Counted from the stretch's first letter, positions 42,301-56,300 are shown. The stretch: DNA of 64,000 nt from Brachycybe producta (GCA_036925085.1 JAUPFP010000010.1:124001-188000), one strand, 5' to 3'. The notes: a model not told the origin generated them from the letters alone. A program made the numbers and translations.

Positions 42301-44522
42301 TAAAAACTTTACAATGAATAAACTTTTGTCAATATTTACTTTTTAAAAATTGTTTTGTTTTTTTATGTAGGAATTTATATTATATTTAGAAATGTATGCA
42401 TGATTTCTTTTTTCTATAATGCAGAAACATTTCAAGTTAGTCATTAGAAAAGTATTATTTTTTAACATTATCTGAACAAGTGACCGTTTTTTTTTAAACG
42501 TAAACGAAATATGTATTTTTTTTTGGTTAAGGTTGGCTGGTTGGGCCTTCTGAATATTTTTCACCAATGTGCTTCTAAATATGATTTAATTATTAACCTT
42601 TGTTTTTGTTTCAGATCAAGTCAAAGTGCCTTGAGTCTCTACTATTTCTCATGTAATACGTATTATTGTCTTTCGGGTGCAACATTAAGAGAATCTTGAT
42701 TGTGTATTAGAAACTATTTTCATGTTGTTATCTTTCAAAATAAGCTTTTTATGTGAGTTTGAACAAGATGAAACTTTAAGCGAACGATATTTCTTTTAAC
42801 TGCTTCCCTATAAAAAATTTATTTTTTAAAAAAATATCAATATGAAAATCCCTTTAAGTGATTAAGCTACCCTCCTCTTCCAGTTTCTAAAACAATACCT
42901 AGTTTGTCCTGAAAGACAGAATAATCAAGAATTCGAAAATTAGCTTGTTTATAAACCATCTTCGGTACAGACGGTCAATTCCGACTTGTTCCATCATTGG
43001 ATTTCCTTTTAAAATTTTACGTGGACAGCGAAAATTTCTTTTCTCTTTTTAAGTAATATTGTTCATGTTCCCATCATTGCAAAGCAAGTACGATTTGAAC
43101 AAATGTGTATGTTCCCACTAGGCTTTCCACCTGTGGAGGACAGTCCTCCATTAGGAAAAACTGTCCTCCGGCCAGGACCATCCTCCACGAACGTATTTAA
43201 GTTTTTATACAATTTATTGTGTGGTAGACATGTTTGCCTTCGTGGAGGACGGTCCTGGTCGGAGGACGGTCCTGGTCGGAGGCCATTTCCTCCGAATGGA
43301 GGACTGTCCGCCACACAGGAAGAAAGGTGGCAAGTGTGACACCCTGTATTCGCAGAATGGTGGAACACCCCGTAGAAATTCATTTCTTTCAGCATGGCAC
43401 CCCTTGGTGCACAGATGTCCAGACTTGGGTGGCCCGAATTCTTAGTGAATTCGAGGAACCAAGTCGAACCGTGAAAAATTGTGAAAAGAGTCCCACAAAT
43501 ACCTTTCCTTATAAGGTAATAGTTTCAGCCCGGGGCAATGATTGGCCCAGTTGGTCAATCATTGAGCTCTGAGGTGACAGTCGCCCCTCCCAAGAAACAG
43601 AAACCAGAGTGCCGTGCCGTTTATGTTTGGGACAGTTAGTCAGAGATACTGAGAGTTCAGATCGAAATAGTTCTGACTATCTAAGAGATTTTGTATAATA
43701 ACCAGAAGAGATGTAAACGCAACAATGTAAAAGATAAGTAAAGAGTTTATTTTTATCTACCTCAATTTGCGTGTAAGTGTTGTGTATTGTGTTTGAGTTT
43801 CCGATTCCGAAACATAGCGGAACTCCCAACAGGGGCACTTGGATACCATCTGAGTCCCTTTGCTTGGAGCCTCCAGGCGACTCAACAGGACAGTAACAGT
43901 GTCATCGTAGTCATCACGCCCTGTACAGAATATCCCTAGGAGAAAGTTTTTGTGGGCTTTCACAAGAGTGATTGAGCCGTTCCCGGAAAAACTGTAATCT
44001 ACGGAAATGTCGCGACCGGTAAAATCATCGCTGGCTGGTAAACCAGAGCCGGCACCACCACGTCAAAATGGTGGCACCAAAGGGCCAGCCGCGTTACACA
44101 AGCCTAGTTCCCACGGCCATAATTAAGCGATAAGTAACTAAAGATGGGTATATATCTTTAGTTATAACTAGAATTTGGTTGACCCTGGTAATGAATTTCA
44201 ATTAAATTACACACACACGTGCAATTATTACTGCATAACAGCAGTATTTTGAATTATTTTCCTTATAAACTAAGTGCAGTTAATTTCATACAAAAACGCC
44301 TAAAAAAATCTCGAATGCATAAAAGACAAAAATAATAAACATGAATAATATAAATAAACACAAGTTTGTGTCATCGGTAAGACTCATATCACACAGCTGT
44401 GCAAAAATGCAAAAATGTCTTTCTACAACAATGAACCAATTTTTTTTATCCATTCTCATTAAAGGGAGTGATTCACATATGGAACCAGCTGTCATCAATT
44501 GGTTACTCTTTCTCTCTCTCTT

Positions 44523-44588
<66 letters not shown>

Positions 44589-47500
44589 GTCTGTATAGGC
44601 CTATTGTCATTCATGTTTTTTTCTTCAATAGAAATAAAACTTGATTAGTCAACATAACTATAACAAACACTTTGTTATTTAATTTGTATAACCGTGAAGA
44701 TTGGTGATGTAATAACATGTATGACTATACTACACTAGGGCCTCTATACAAAGGTACACAATGTGTACCTTTGTACACATGTGTACTGCACACATTTTAT
44801 GCAAAAATTAGAACTTCTTATATAAAGGACCTTTCCCTTCATACTAACTCAGTCAGAAAATAAAAAGGGTCAACATATTTTTATAGAATAAATCATCTTA
44901 ATCTTGAACACACCATCAATTCTATAGCAAAAAAAAAAATGAATTCAATCTTGTCTTTCACCTTTCTTTTCATCTGTTTTACAACTTTAGTACTTCTAAA
45001 GGTAAATATCTAAAAATATATTAAAAATTATTATGTTTTATGATTAGCACATTGTCAAACTAGGTTTATTCTGCATTTCTGAAGAGACGCCACACTAAAG
45101 TGTGTTAGAAACTAGAACTGCTAGCTGAATGCACCTAATAGTATTTTCACGTTGACATCTTTCAAATTAAACATTTTTTATAGACTAAAATTTAAAAAAA
45201 ATATCGACTGATTAAAGCTGGGTAATTTTTACAGTAAAAATAACCATAAGCGATTGAACTACTCCTTCTAGTTTCTAAAACACATTCAATTTTTCTTCAT
45301 TTTGCACCTAAAAGACAGAATTATTAGTTTAAAAGAGACGTTTTCACTTTAAAACCACCTTAATAGTAGTATTTTCATATCAATATCTTTCAAAATAAAC
45401 TTTTTATAGACAAAAATTAAACATATTTGATTTCAAAACTATGGGTCATTTTTCAAACTAACATAAAAAACTTATTTTGAAAGATATATTCTTAAAACAC
45501 ACTCAAGTTTGTCCTAATTTTGCTCCCAAATGCCAGAATAACCTAAATTCCGATGACAATTTAAAATCACATATAAACAAAATAATATTTTTGGTTACTT
45601 CTATTGGTAAAATATTGCTAAAAATCAAAAAGCAAAAAAAAAAAAAACGTTTGGATTTATTTGAAAATGACAGCCAACCAAAGAAATGTCTGAAACTGGT
45701 TTTGACAACTTTCATGGATGTCATATGTTTGATATTGGATTTCTTTGATAGGAGCATATAGAATGTCAAGATACAGACACCACTGATAACGTCGGTAGTG
45801 GTAATGGTCCACTAGACTTTTTTGACGATTGTAATGGAACTGATGGTTGGGATCACCATCCTGGTCACCGTCACCATCATCATACAAGTACCTCAGAGGA
45901 ACCCACTGACACAACAACTATTGCGTCAACTTAATACGCAACAAATTAATATAGTCAATATAATGTAATCGATTAATTAATATCACTTTAAAATTTGATA
46001 ATTTAATGATATTATAATTTGATATAAATAATTTTACTCATTAATAAAAGCAACTGTTCTAATTATTAATAATATAATCATAAATTCAAACATGTAGTAA
46101 TTATTATGAAATAAACATTATTGCCACAATTATTTTTAGAAAGGGAAATTGAAACTTATTGAAAAACATTACAATATCCAATATCCTTTTCACTTGTGTG
46201 TGAAAACCGGGATGGGGTAATCGTAGGTCATTTGGTGACCTACACTTTAGACTTTTAGGTCACTCAGTGACCTACACTAGGACTAATCGTAGGTCATTCA
46301 GTGACCTACACTAGGACTAATCGTAGGTCATTCAGTGACCTACACGTTTTTACATTCTTGGGGTGTAGCCCCCTATCGTTTTTGGCACCGGGAGCAAAAA
46401 TCTTCAGTGCGCCCCCCAAAAAATATTTATTTTAAAATAAGAAATTTATAAAAGCAGCATCTAGCAAAGCCTTATAAAGACTCAAGTTATTTATTTTTTT
46501 TATTACTAAGAATGCATTTGTTTCTGATTGCTCTATTAATTAATAATATATCTCTAAAACTCAACATTGTGCCTCCAAACCTCCTGCACTCCTTACAGTT
46601 GCGAGGGCTACGCCCCCCCCCCCCGCTACGGCCCTGCCTACGATTAGTCTCCCCCGTGAAAACATAGGTAAAATACAAGAACAAAATTATACACTATGAG
46701 GGGGCAGACAAGAGAAAAAAACAGCCCGGAAAAGAAATATTTTTTTTCCGGCCTTAAGGAGTAAGGAACTCCCAAAACGCTAAAATGTCAATTTCTTTCG
46801 CTATTTTGCACAAATGTTTAGCAAGCATAGCGAGCACATTTCTTTTTTACAAAAAATATCTGTAAAAGCAAAGTTATTTTTTTTTTCTAAAATACTTTTC
46901 TAGCTTTCATTTTCATTTTTCCTTCAAAATGTGTCAATTTACTTTTTTTTAATGTCTTAAATTATTAAAAAAAAACATCAGCTTTCTGTTCATTTTCTTG
47001 TGCGATTTTTAAACTTTTATCGAGTTCTATCATCAAATCGGCCCTCAAACTAAGCGGCCCATCGGGGAAAATGCCCGATTGCCCAGTTCGCCCCTGCACT
47101 TTGTTTATTTACACACACACATACACACACACAACTACAATGTGATACTTTTCGTTCTCTTGGAATTTTAGATTTAGAATAAAAAAAAAATCACGTCAAA
47201 ACCTTTTAAAGAAATGTGTGTATTGGTCACTCCCCTTCCGTTTACATCAAGTGTTTATTTTGGAACAAAATAAAAGAAAAAAATCACGTAAAAAACAGCT
47301 TTAAAATTATATTTCTCTCTCTTTCTCTTAGTCACTCACTCAAAATTATTTGATCACAAACAAATAATCCAAAGCAAACAATAGTTAATGTGACTAAAAG
47401 TAAGTTTATAGTGTAAACGACACCCGAACTCTGAAGTCTCTGATTATTCTGCCTTTCAAAAGCAACAGAAAAACCTGAAAGTTTATTAGAGACTGGAAAG

Positions 47501-50500
47501 TCAGTTCAATCACTTAATGGTGTATTTTCATGTTCACATCCTCTAAATTAAGCCCTTCATAGATGAGAGAATTTGAAAATTACCTAACTTAAAGCAGGCG
47601 ATATTTTTGAACTTTTGTTCATAAAAAGTTTAGTTGAAAGATATCAACAAAGAAATGACTAGTAAGTGACTCAGCTACCATTCTAGTTTCTAACATACTT
47701 TCAATTTCTTCTTAAGAGTGCTTTGTTCCTGAAACTGTAGAATAATCAAGAGTTTCAAAATCAGGTGAATAAATGTCTGCTGTTATTCTTTTCATACAAC
47801 CTTTTGTAAATTTATAAGCACACCTAGAATGCTGATAGCTAAATCTCCTACCAAACAAGCAACTTTTCATTAAACTTACATGTGATAAAACTTGCAATGA
47901 GAGACAATGCAGCTCAAGAGTTTGTAGTTGCGAAATAATCTCAAGAAGTTGCTGCACATATTCAACTTCTGAGATATTTTTTTTATGAACCTCGACATAA
48001 ATAGCCAATCAGGAGTAAACTAGGAATGACATCAGAGATATGAATTTGCATGTGATTTTTTTGAATTCTAGTTTATTTTCTTTTATCTGATTGGTTACTT
48101 TCAGTAATAAAAAAAACTCATGAAACCAGCAACAGCTTTTTAAAGTGTCATTTGTGATATGAAAATTTATTTCAATTTAATAATTATTATGTCAAATTTT
48201 AATGCATAAAAAAGTTGCTAGTGTAATAAGGAGCTTCTAGTAATTCAGCTACCGTCCTAGTATCTAACACTTTTCAATTTTTCATTAGAAAAATCAAAAG
48301 TTCAAAAATCTATTGCTAAAAACAACATTCAGATTTGAAAGCAAAAATGTATGTTGAAAAAATAAAATGTGGGATTAGATATTTTTCTTTTGACACAATC
48401 TTTTGTAAATTTATAAGCACATCAACAAATGCTAAGAAAGAAAGAAATAGGCATAAAAGTCAGTCAATCTGCAGATTGTCTAATCAATCTGCAAAACTAC
48501 CACACTGTTAGTGATTCTGCAAACTTCAATACATTTTACGTGTTGAATTTTGCAGATTCACTATAGCAGGTTGGTTGTTTTGCAGATTGCCTGATTCCGC
48601 AGATTGACAATAACATATATATAAAAATCCAAACCAAAATTAAATTTGATATAAATCGAAAGATACACACCACCCCTTAAACCCCTCCCCCCCCCCCCCC
48701 CCCCACACACAGCCTTTCCTCTTTTCTAGTTTTTTTTCTTCTTCTTATTCTGAATAGTATTTGCTTTGGACACCTTAATCTTTTATCAAGAATCAGTTAG
48801 GCTGCAAAAATTTCTACGAACTAGAAAACGTCAACAAAAATAAATCAAGATTGACTGAGTGGACACGATGGATAAATCGACAACGGCTCAAGTTCCATTT
48901 CGTCGTACTTTTGACATTTTCTTCTTCAGGCTAACCCCCCCCCCCCCCCCCCCACCCCACACCTTCAACATTTCAATCTTTCTTAGGTCCAAATTCAAGA
49001 AGGAACCGGGACATTTGAAAAGAATTTTTAACACTGTCCTGGCATGTTCTAGTTGAAGTTCAAGTGTTAAATTTCCTTATTAAATCTGGTTCTTTGTTTT
49101 AAGATTCTATGAAAATGAACCAAACAAGATAAATTTGGTCATTAGGTGTAATAATCATTCGTCGCATTACCGGGTTTTAAAAAGGTAAATGGGTATTTTT
49201 TGAGTTTAAATTCATCCAATGAAGAAAAAAAAAACGCGTTTACAAATGTATTAAGATGATTTATGAACAGCAGCTGCTTTTCAAACTCTTGATTATTTTG
49301 CTTTTTCAGTAGCAACAACAAAAAGGAGAAATTGAAAGTGTTAAAAACTAGAAGGGTAGTTAAATCACTTAATAGTATTTTCATGTTGATATTTTTCAAA
49401 AAAAAATGTTTTTATAGACCAAAAATTTAAAAATATCATCTGCTAAGCATATTATTCTTACTTAAAGTTAGATCCTCTTCAAACTTAAATGAAAAGCTTA
49501 TTTTGAAAGATATCAACATGAAAATGCCCTTAAGTGATTCAGCAACCCTTTAATTTCTAAAACAAATTCAATTTTATCTTCATTTTGAACCTGAAATACA
49601 GAATAATCAAGAGTTCGAAGGCATTTACACACTTTCAAACCACCTTAAGATAAACTTGAAGGTGTTTAAGAAACTAAAAGTGTAGCTCAATTACTCCAGT
49701 GTAGTTTTCATGCAAATGTCTTTGAAGATATGCTTTTTATTTTTAATTTGAAAATAACTAAACTGTAAACAGACGACATTTTTTTAAATTTTTTATTCTA
49801 TAAAATGTTTAATCTGAAAGCTATCAATATGAAAATATACTATTAAGTGAATTATCAACTATTCTAGTTTCTTAACCATTTTTAATTTCTTCTCAGTGCT
49901 CTTATTCTATAAAACGCAGAATAACCAGAGTTTAAAAATCACCTACTCATAAAATATCCTTACATAATTTCGGAGAAAACAAGAATCGAATTTTATGAAT
50001 ATTTTGTCTACATAAAAATGGAAAAAGAATTTTATAAAACTGAAGAAAAAAAAAAAAAACTTTCACCCATGAGGGTTATTTTTTTTTTTGGAAACTCGCC
50101 CGCCCCCTCCAAAAAATAAATTGTATTAAAAAAGTTTTGCATAATTTTACTACTGAATTAGAAATATAAAAACAGCGACAATAAAAACATTTCATTTTTT
50201 TTCTACCTAAAATGACATTTATTTCATTTTTAAAGAGGAACTGTGAACCTAAAGTTACCTAATAATTAAAGTAGAAGATAAAGCTATTTTTTTTGTTAAA
50301 CTTTAAAAATTGTTATTATTGAATAATAACCAATAACCACCGCATTAAAAAAATAATATATAAAATTCGAAGTACAAAACTTGTTTTTGTGTGTAAAAAA
50401 AACTTCGAATTCCTTATTTATAAATATTTATATTAATTTGTAAAAGTGGTTTAGTTCAATCTTTTCATTAAAACGATTATACAACAACAACAACAACAAA

Positions 50501-53300
50501 AAACCGTGCACTTTTAAAACCAAATGTTCTGTAACAAACACGCACTCAAAAATCGATAAATCATCAATTATTAACCAATGACCTTTTTTTTCGATACGCA
50601 ATGAACAAACTGACAAAGCCACTAAAAAAATAACAGGACATCGATATTTAATCGATAAAACGCTAAATTCATTATTTATAGATAAAGCTGAATAAGCTCC
50701 ACTTTTCTACAAGAGCAAAAAAATTAACCCAATACCTAATGCGCTTAAAAGATTTCGCAAGATTAAAATTGGTTTAATAGAAGTGCGTCCATCTTGTGTC
50801 AAAAACTCATTTCCATTTGACATTTTTCAGCTTTTTTTCATTTTGGGGATGCTTCAAAAAAATATATTTCAAAAATTTCAAAATAATAAATTTCAGAAAT
50901 TTCAAAATAATAAATTTCAGAAATTTCAAAATAATAAATTTCAGAAATTTCAAAATAATAAATTTCAGAAATTTCAAAATAATAAATTTCAGAAATTTCA
51001 AAATAATAAATTTCAGAAATTTCAAAATAATAAATTTCAGAAATTTCAAAATAATAAATTTCAGAAATTTCAAAATAATAAATTTCAAAAATTTCAAAAT
51101 AATAAATTTCAGAAATTTCAAAATAATAAATTTCAGAAATTTCAAAATAATAAATTTCAGAAATTTCAAAATAATAAATTTCAGAAATTTCAAAATAATA
51201 AATTTTAGAAATTTCAAAATAATAAATTTTAGAAATTTCAAAATAATAAATTTTAGAAATTTCAAAATAACTTTCACACAACTTTAAATATATTTTATTT
51301 AGTTGTGTGGAAGTCGTTATCTTGAAATTTCTGAAATTTATTTATTATTTTGAAGGCGGTTTTTGTAATTTTAATGAATTCATCATTAAAATAATAATGA
51401 ATTCATTAAAATTACAAAAACCGCCTTCAATTCGAAGGCTCCATTCATTTCTCTTTTATAGTTTTAATCATGTTTACAATAATACAAAAGAATTGTTTTA
51501 TGGTTATAATAAAGTTTCTTACTCAATTATAATTACTGTAAATGCTTTTTGAATAGATCCTATATGTTAGACCACTATTAGAATACTAGTGGGGTAACCC
51601 GTCATAAATGACGGGAGCAAAATTCACATGCAATTGTGCCCAGCATTAGAATTTCTTTTCCTCCGCCCTTTTATGCCGGCAGACCAAGTAACAAACCCAA
51701 TTAGAAATTGATGACGTTCATAAAAGGGCGGAGCAAAAAAAATTCTAATGCTGGGCACAATTGCCTGTGATAAATTCTAGTTTAATTTTGCTACTATTAT
51801 CCCCTCCCCTTTTTATATTTGAAAGAGAAAATGAGCTTTTTATTTTCTCTGGTGTGCGCATGCGCGTCGTTTGTTCTTTTTTACTCCTTTCATTTCAATT
51901 TCAGTCACCCCCTCCCACTTTTTCCCCCTCCACGTTTCTCTCTCTCCCCCCTTCTACACTTTCCAACCTTTTCCCCTCTCCAATTTAATATCATGGGGTT
52001 CTTGGATGGGCAGAGCGCAACATAATGTTGACCTTGAGAAAAAAAGCGGTTCATTTAAATTTATATAAATTCCGACGTGCTTCAAGGTTTTTGTTCTTGT
52101 TTGTACAGCGTTAGATGACACACACAGACGGGGCTTAATATATACATGTATATGTATATATAATTGTTCGCAAATTTGGAATCCATTTCGAGTTAATCTA
52201 ATACACGAAATAGAAAAGGTACAGCATAGGTCGATCTGCACGATTTGTTAAAAGTAAATACATGTATTCTGACAGTGTAAAAACTGCATGCTAGATGAAC
52301 TTCAGTTGGAATCACTAACAAAATGTAGAGCTGAGTAAAGCCTTGCCTTTCTTGAATGCTTGCTAGGTTCCCGAAAACAGAGCATTGTTAGACTTAATTC
52401 TTACTATACGTAGAAACCCAGTATAAGTAGACATGGCCATACAATGCTATTATTATTAAAGAAATTAAAGCTAGAACTGGTGCGCTGCATAATATTTAAG
52501 TGTAATCTTTCTTCCTAAATGTTTTTTATGACTTTGTAATTCTCTTCCAGCACTAAACCTTGTGTCCAAATGATAACCATATATGATTGGGAATTAAAGT
52601 CTTCCCCTTTTGCCACATGGCTCTTGAGCTGATTGCAGGTGTACCGAGTTGAATTGAATTATGCAAGGTTGCCATCAATTTTGATTTCTGAAATTCTCTT
52701 GACTTTTGTAACAACACTGTAATAAAAATGGATATTACTGTGATATACCGATATATTTTTTCCTTTTTAGTAGTTAGTAAAGGATGGCAGCTAGTAATCC
52801 TTGACTTTTTTTAAAGAAAATTTTCTAATTCCCTCACATTTCCCCTTTTTAAAAATTCTTGACTAAAGCTTTGTCCTTTTCAATTAGCATTTTGAGACTT
52901 CTGAGCCCCGCTGAACCAATTTCAGGGCGTTTAATGTTTTTTTTCTTCTGATTTTTAGCCACAGAAGTTTCTAAGAATTAAATTAGATTGAATTCATTAA
53001 TGCATAGGTTTAAAATTCCAGAATCGTATTCAATAATTACTAGGTGCAAGGGCTACTTTTATGATTATAAATTTAAAAACAAACTTTTATAACAATTTTT
53101 AAAAGATAATTAGTCACCGTTTGTCCACGTTGTTTAATAAAAAAAAGTGAAATTTTAATCATTTTCAGACTGTTATATATAATTTTAAAAGTTATCATTG
53201 TGGAATTTGTCTTTTCAGTATTGTTTATTCTTATACGTTTCAAGGAAAATTTTGAAATTGTTTTTAAACGTCAAAATAAACTTATAATTCATCACTTTTG

Positions 53301-53363
<63 letters not shown>

Positions 53364-56300
53364 GCGGCAGTCACACTAGGCTGGTTTACAAGCCGCTGGT
53401 TGCTGCTGGCTATTAGCAGCAACAGCAAGCAGCAGCTGCTTTGGGTTCACACTTGTCCAGTCACTGCTGGTATTAGCAGTGCAAGTCATCCAATCACCGT
53501 CTTGCAAAAACACAAACTAACAACAACCAACCCAAGCAGTGGAGTTTCAACTACCACTAGTGCAACTACTAGCAACAAAAAGTTCACACTAGATGGCTCA
53601 CATGACCAGCTGGTAGCTGCTAAAGTTGGACATGTCCAACTTCACCAGCCGCTGTTAAAATTACTAGCCCGCTGGTGAAAGCAGCTGCTGGTAGCAGTTC
53701 AGACTATGCTGCTAACTGGCTACAACCAGCCAGCAGCAACCAGCAGCTTGTAAACCAGCCTAGTGTGACTGCCGCATTACTCTACTTGCGCCATTCATTC
53801 CATCATTCTGATATAGAAAACTCTTCATCTAATATGGTGACCTACTGACATCAAAAATTCTACATTATAACTAGTTTAAGAAGTCCAATTTCTATTTTCA
53901 GGCATTGTTCATTAAATTAAATTACGTTGATTTTGCAAGCAGTGACCGGAAGCTCAAGTCCATCAGACACACACACACACACACAAATACATAAAAAAAG
54001 CATCCTTGTTTTTACTGGATGTTTGCAATCGATGTTAACATATATGAGAGACACCATTCCAGACAGAAAAAAAGAATAAAACACAAAGTCATAAACAATA
54101 TGAAATTTCGTCTGTGATGAGATGAACTTTCTTCCATATGGACGTGGTCCAGAAACTTAAAAGCATTTTAACTCACAAATAGGCCATAGAAAAAAAAAAC
54201 AATGTAAAAAAATGTAAAAAAATACATAAAAAGAAAGGGGTGAGAAACAACTAAAGGAGGTTTTTTTTCTTCTCTCCCCCACTTTTCACTATCTGAAAGT
54301 AAGACTCTAAGAGTAAACTAAGGAGATAACTTCACATAATGTCAGATAGAGAAACAATTTACCAATACAACAATTAAACCAGAATCAATGTTCGCCAATT
54401 ATAAAGTTTCTTAACTAAAAATATTTAAATAAAAAATTTTCTCTTAATACTTTTCTCTTTATTTTTTGGAAATATTAGTAGCCTAGTTGCAACGATTAAT
54501 ATTTCTTGTTTTTTTTTTGTAAAAAATATTGTCTTGGAGATTTTAATTAGAAACTGGAAGAGTGGTGGATGGTTATAATGAAGAATTTTGATGTCAGTAG
54601 GTCACCGACTGTAAAAATTCACTTCGAAATGACTTTTGAAATAATTTCAATTGAAACTAAAATAAGTAAATATTGAAAAGACAAATTCCACAATGATATA
54701 TTTTAAAATAATCTACTTGTGGTGATTTCTAATATGTAAAGTCAAAATAATTATGTGTGGCTGTTTAGAGGCTATAAAATCCAGGTTGGTAGAAGGAGAT
54801 AGAGCAAGTGTGCGACCTTGCAGAGTTCTCCTTGAATTATTAGCCCTAAAATAACATAAACATAACACACTACTTTTGGCCTTAATTACTATTCTGGTAT
54901 AAATTTTAAAAGTTTGAAATTACGTTTCCACATTTTTCACCTGAAGTTTTTTTTTTTAAAAAAAAGGAAAATATCTTAAATTTTCAAAATATTTCAAATA
55001 TATTGAAAGTACCTCATGCATTTCAAATTAAATTTTGAAATATGAACTGCTTCTAGTTTATAAAAAAAATACTTAAAATTAACAAGTAGAATTTCTGCAA
55101 TACTTGCACAAATTGAAGTAAAAAATTTAGCTGACAAAAAACAGAATATGTAAAATTTCGCATTTATTGACCCAGCAAAATATGGAACTAACTGCTTAAA
55201 TTTCAGTAACTACAACTAGTACTTTATACGAGGAAATGACAAATTTGTTTGGACGCTAAAAACTCAAAAAGAAAGAAAAACTGAACTAACATCTGATAAT
55301 TACATTAGATGGAAGTTGTTGGTTGGAGTTTGGCTTAATCAACAACATATGTCAATGGCTCAACAAGAGAAAGAAAACGAAAAAAAAAAAAAACGTATTC
55401 TCAAAAGAATAAAATGAAAAAAAATTTCAACCAAACAAATGATGAATGACTTTTTTCATTTTACTTTTTTTTTCTTCTTTTCTGTCTGTCTCTCTCTCTC
55501 TTTCATTTTCAATGGCGCGGTTGTTACCATGGTGACCAACTAAAAATTGTATAATGTGTGCGTCTTTCTTGGACGTCAATGTGTCGGTTATGTACATGTA
55601 TGCATATAATAATTACTACATGCGCAAGTGACTTAGGCACAAATTCAAGAAAACACCCTGGTATACTTGAACTTTAACTTATACCCTTTGAACAGGGTCG
55701 TCACATACATTATATTACAGAAAGTAGTGATCCCATTGAACCTTTTTGTTTTACAGAGGAGTATAGGAACCTTTATTAATGTTTAATGTTTAGACATTTA
55801 AGAGGAACCCCCCAACAGGCAAAATGCCCAAATAACAGGATTTCCCATTAAATATTACAAATACAAACAAAAAATATTAAGTAGTACTACTGTATTACAA
55901 ATAGTATCCCAAAAAAGAAAAAGTCAATAAATAAATAAAAAGAGAACATTATTATTATGAAAAATATAAAGTATAACTAGAAATATAAAAATGAAAAAAA
56001 TATTTTTAGAGTATTAATAATTTGTTGCTTGAAGTCGTTTAAAGGGGAATAACATTTTCGAAACAACAATTAAATATCTGCAGCGATTTGTACTAATTAA
56101 AAAGGTATAAAATTATAAATCAGTGATTCCCAACCAGGGTTCCGTGAGCTCGTGTCCGAGAGTTCGTGAGAATTTGCAAAAGGTTGCGAAAATAGATAAT
56201 AAAAACGCTTGTAATATTTTAATCAAAAGTATGAGTTAATTATTATTTATTAACCCTACTGCTTTCACACGTCTATTTTGTAATTTACATCTGTCGAACG

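Noticed and set aside
45477..45769. Open frames of about 90 codons over the start of gene 2 exon 2
   Set aside because: AT-rich, in part within a MITE, and in another frame than the spliced secreted product.
46225..46341. CRISPR array
   Set aside because: Repeated 34-base units with palindromes look superficially similar, but spacers are not unique, there are only four units, and the context is animal.
50783..51287. Overlapping open frames of 140-160 codons on both strands
   Set aside because: The 24-base tandem unit has no stop in several frames; all are artefacts of the array.
53400..53678. Open frame of 92 codons on the plus strand
   Set aside because: It lies in the inverted-repeat element at 53361-53776; its CAG/CTG words are element sequence.
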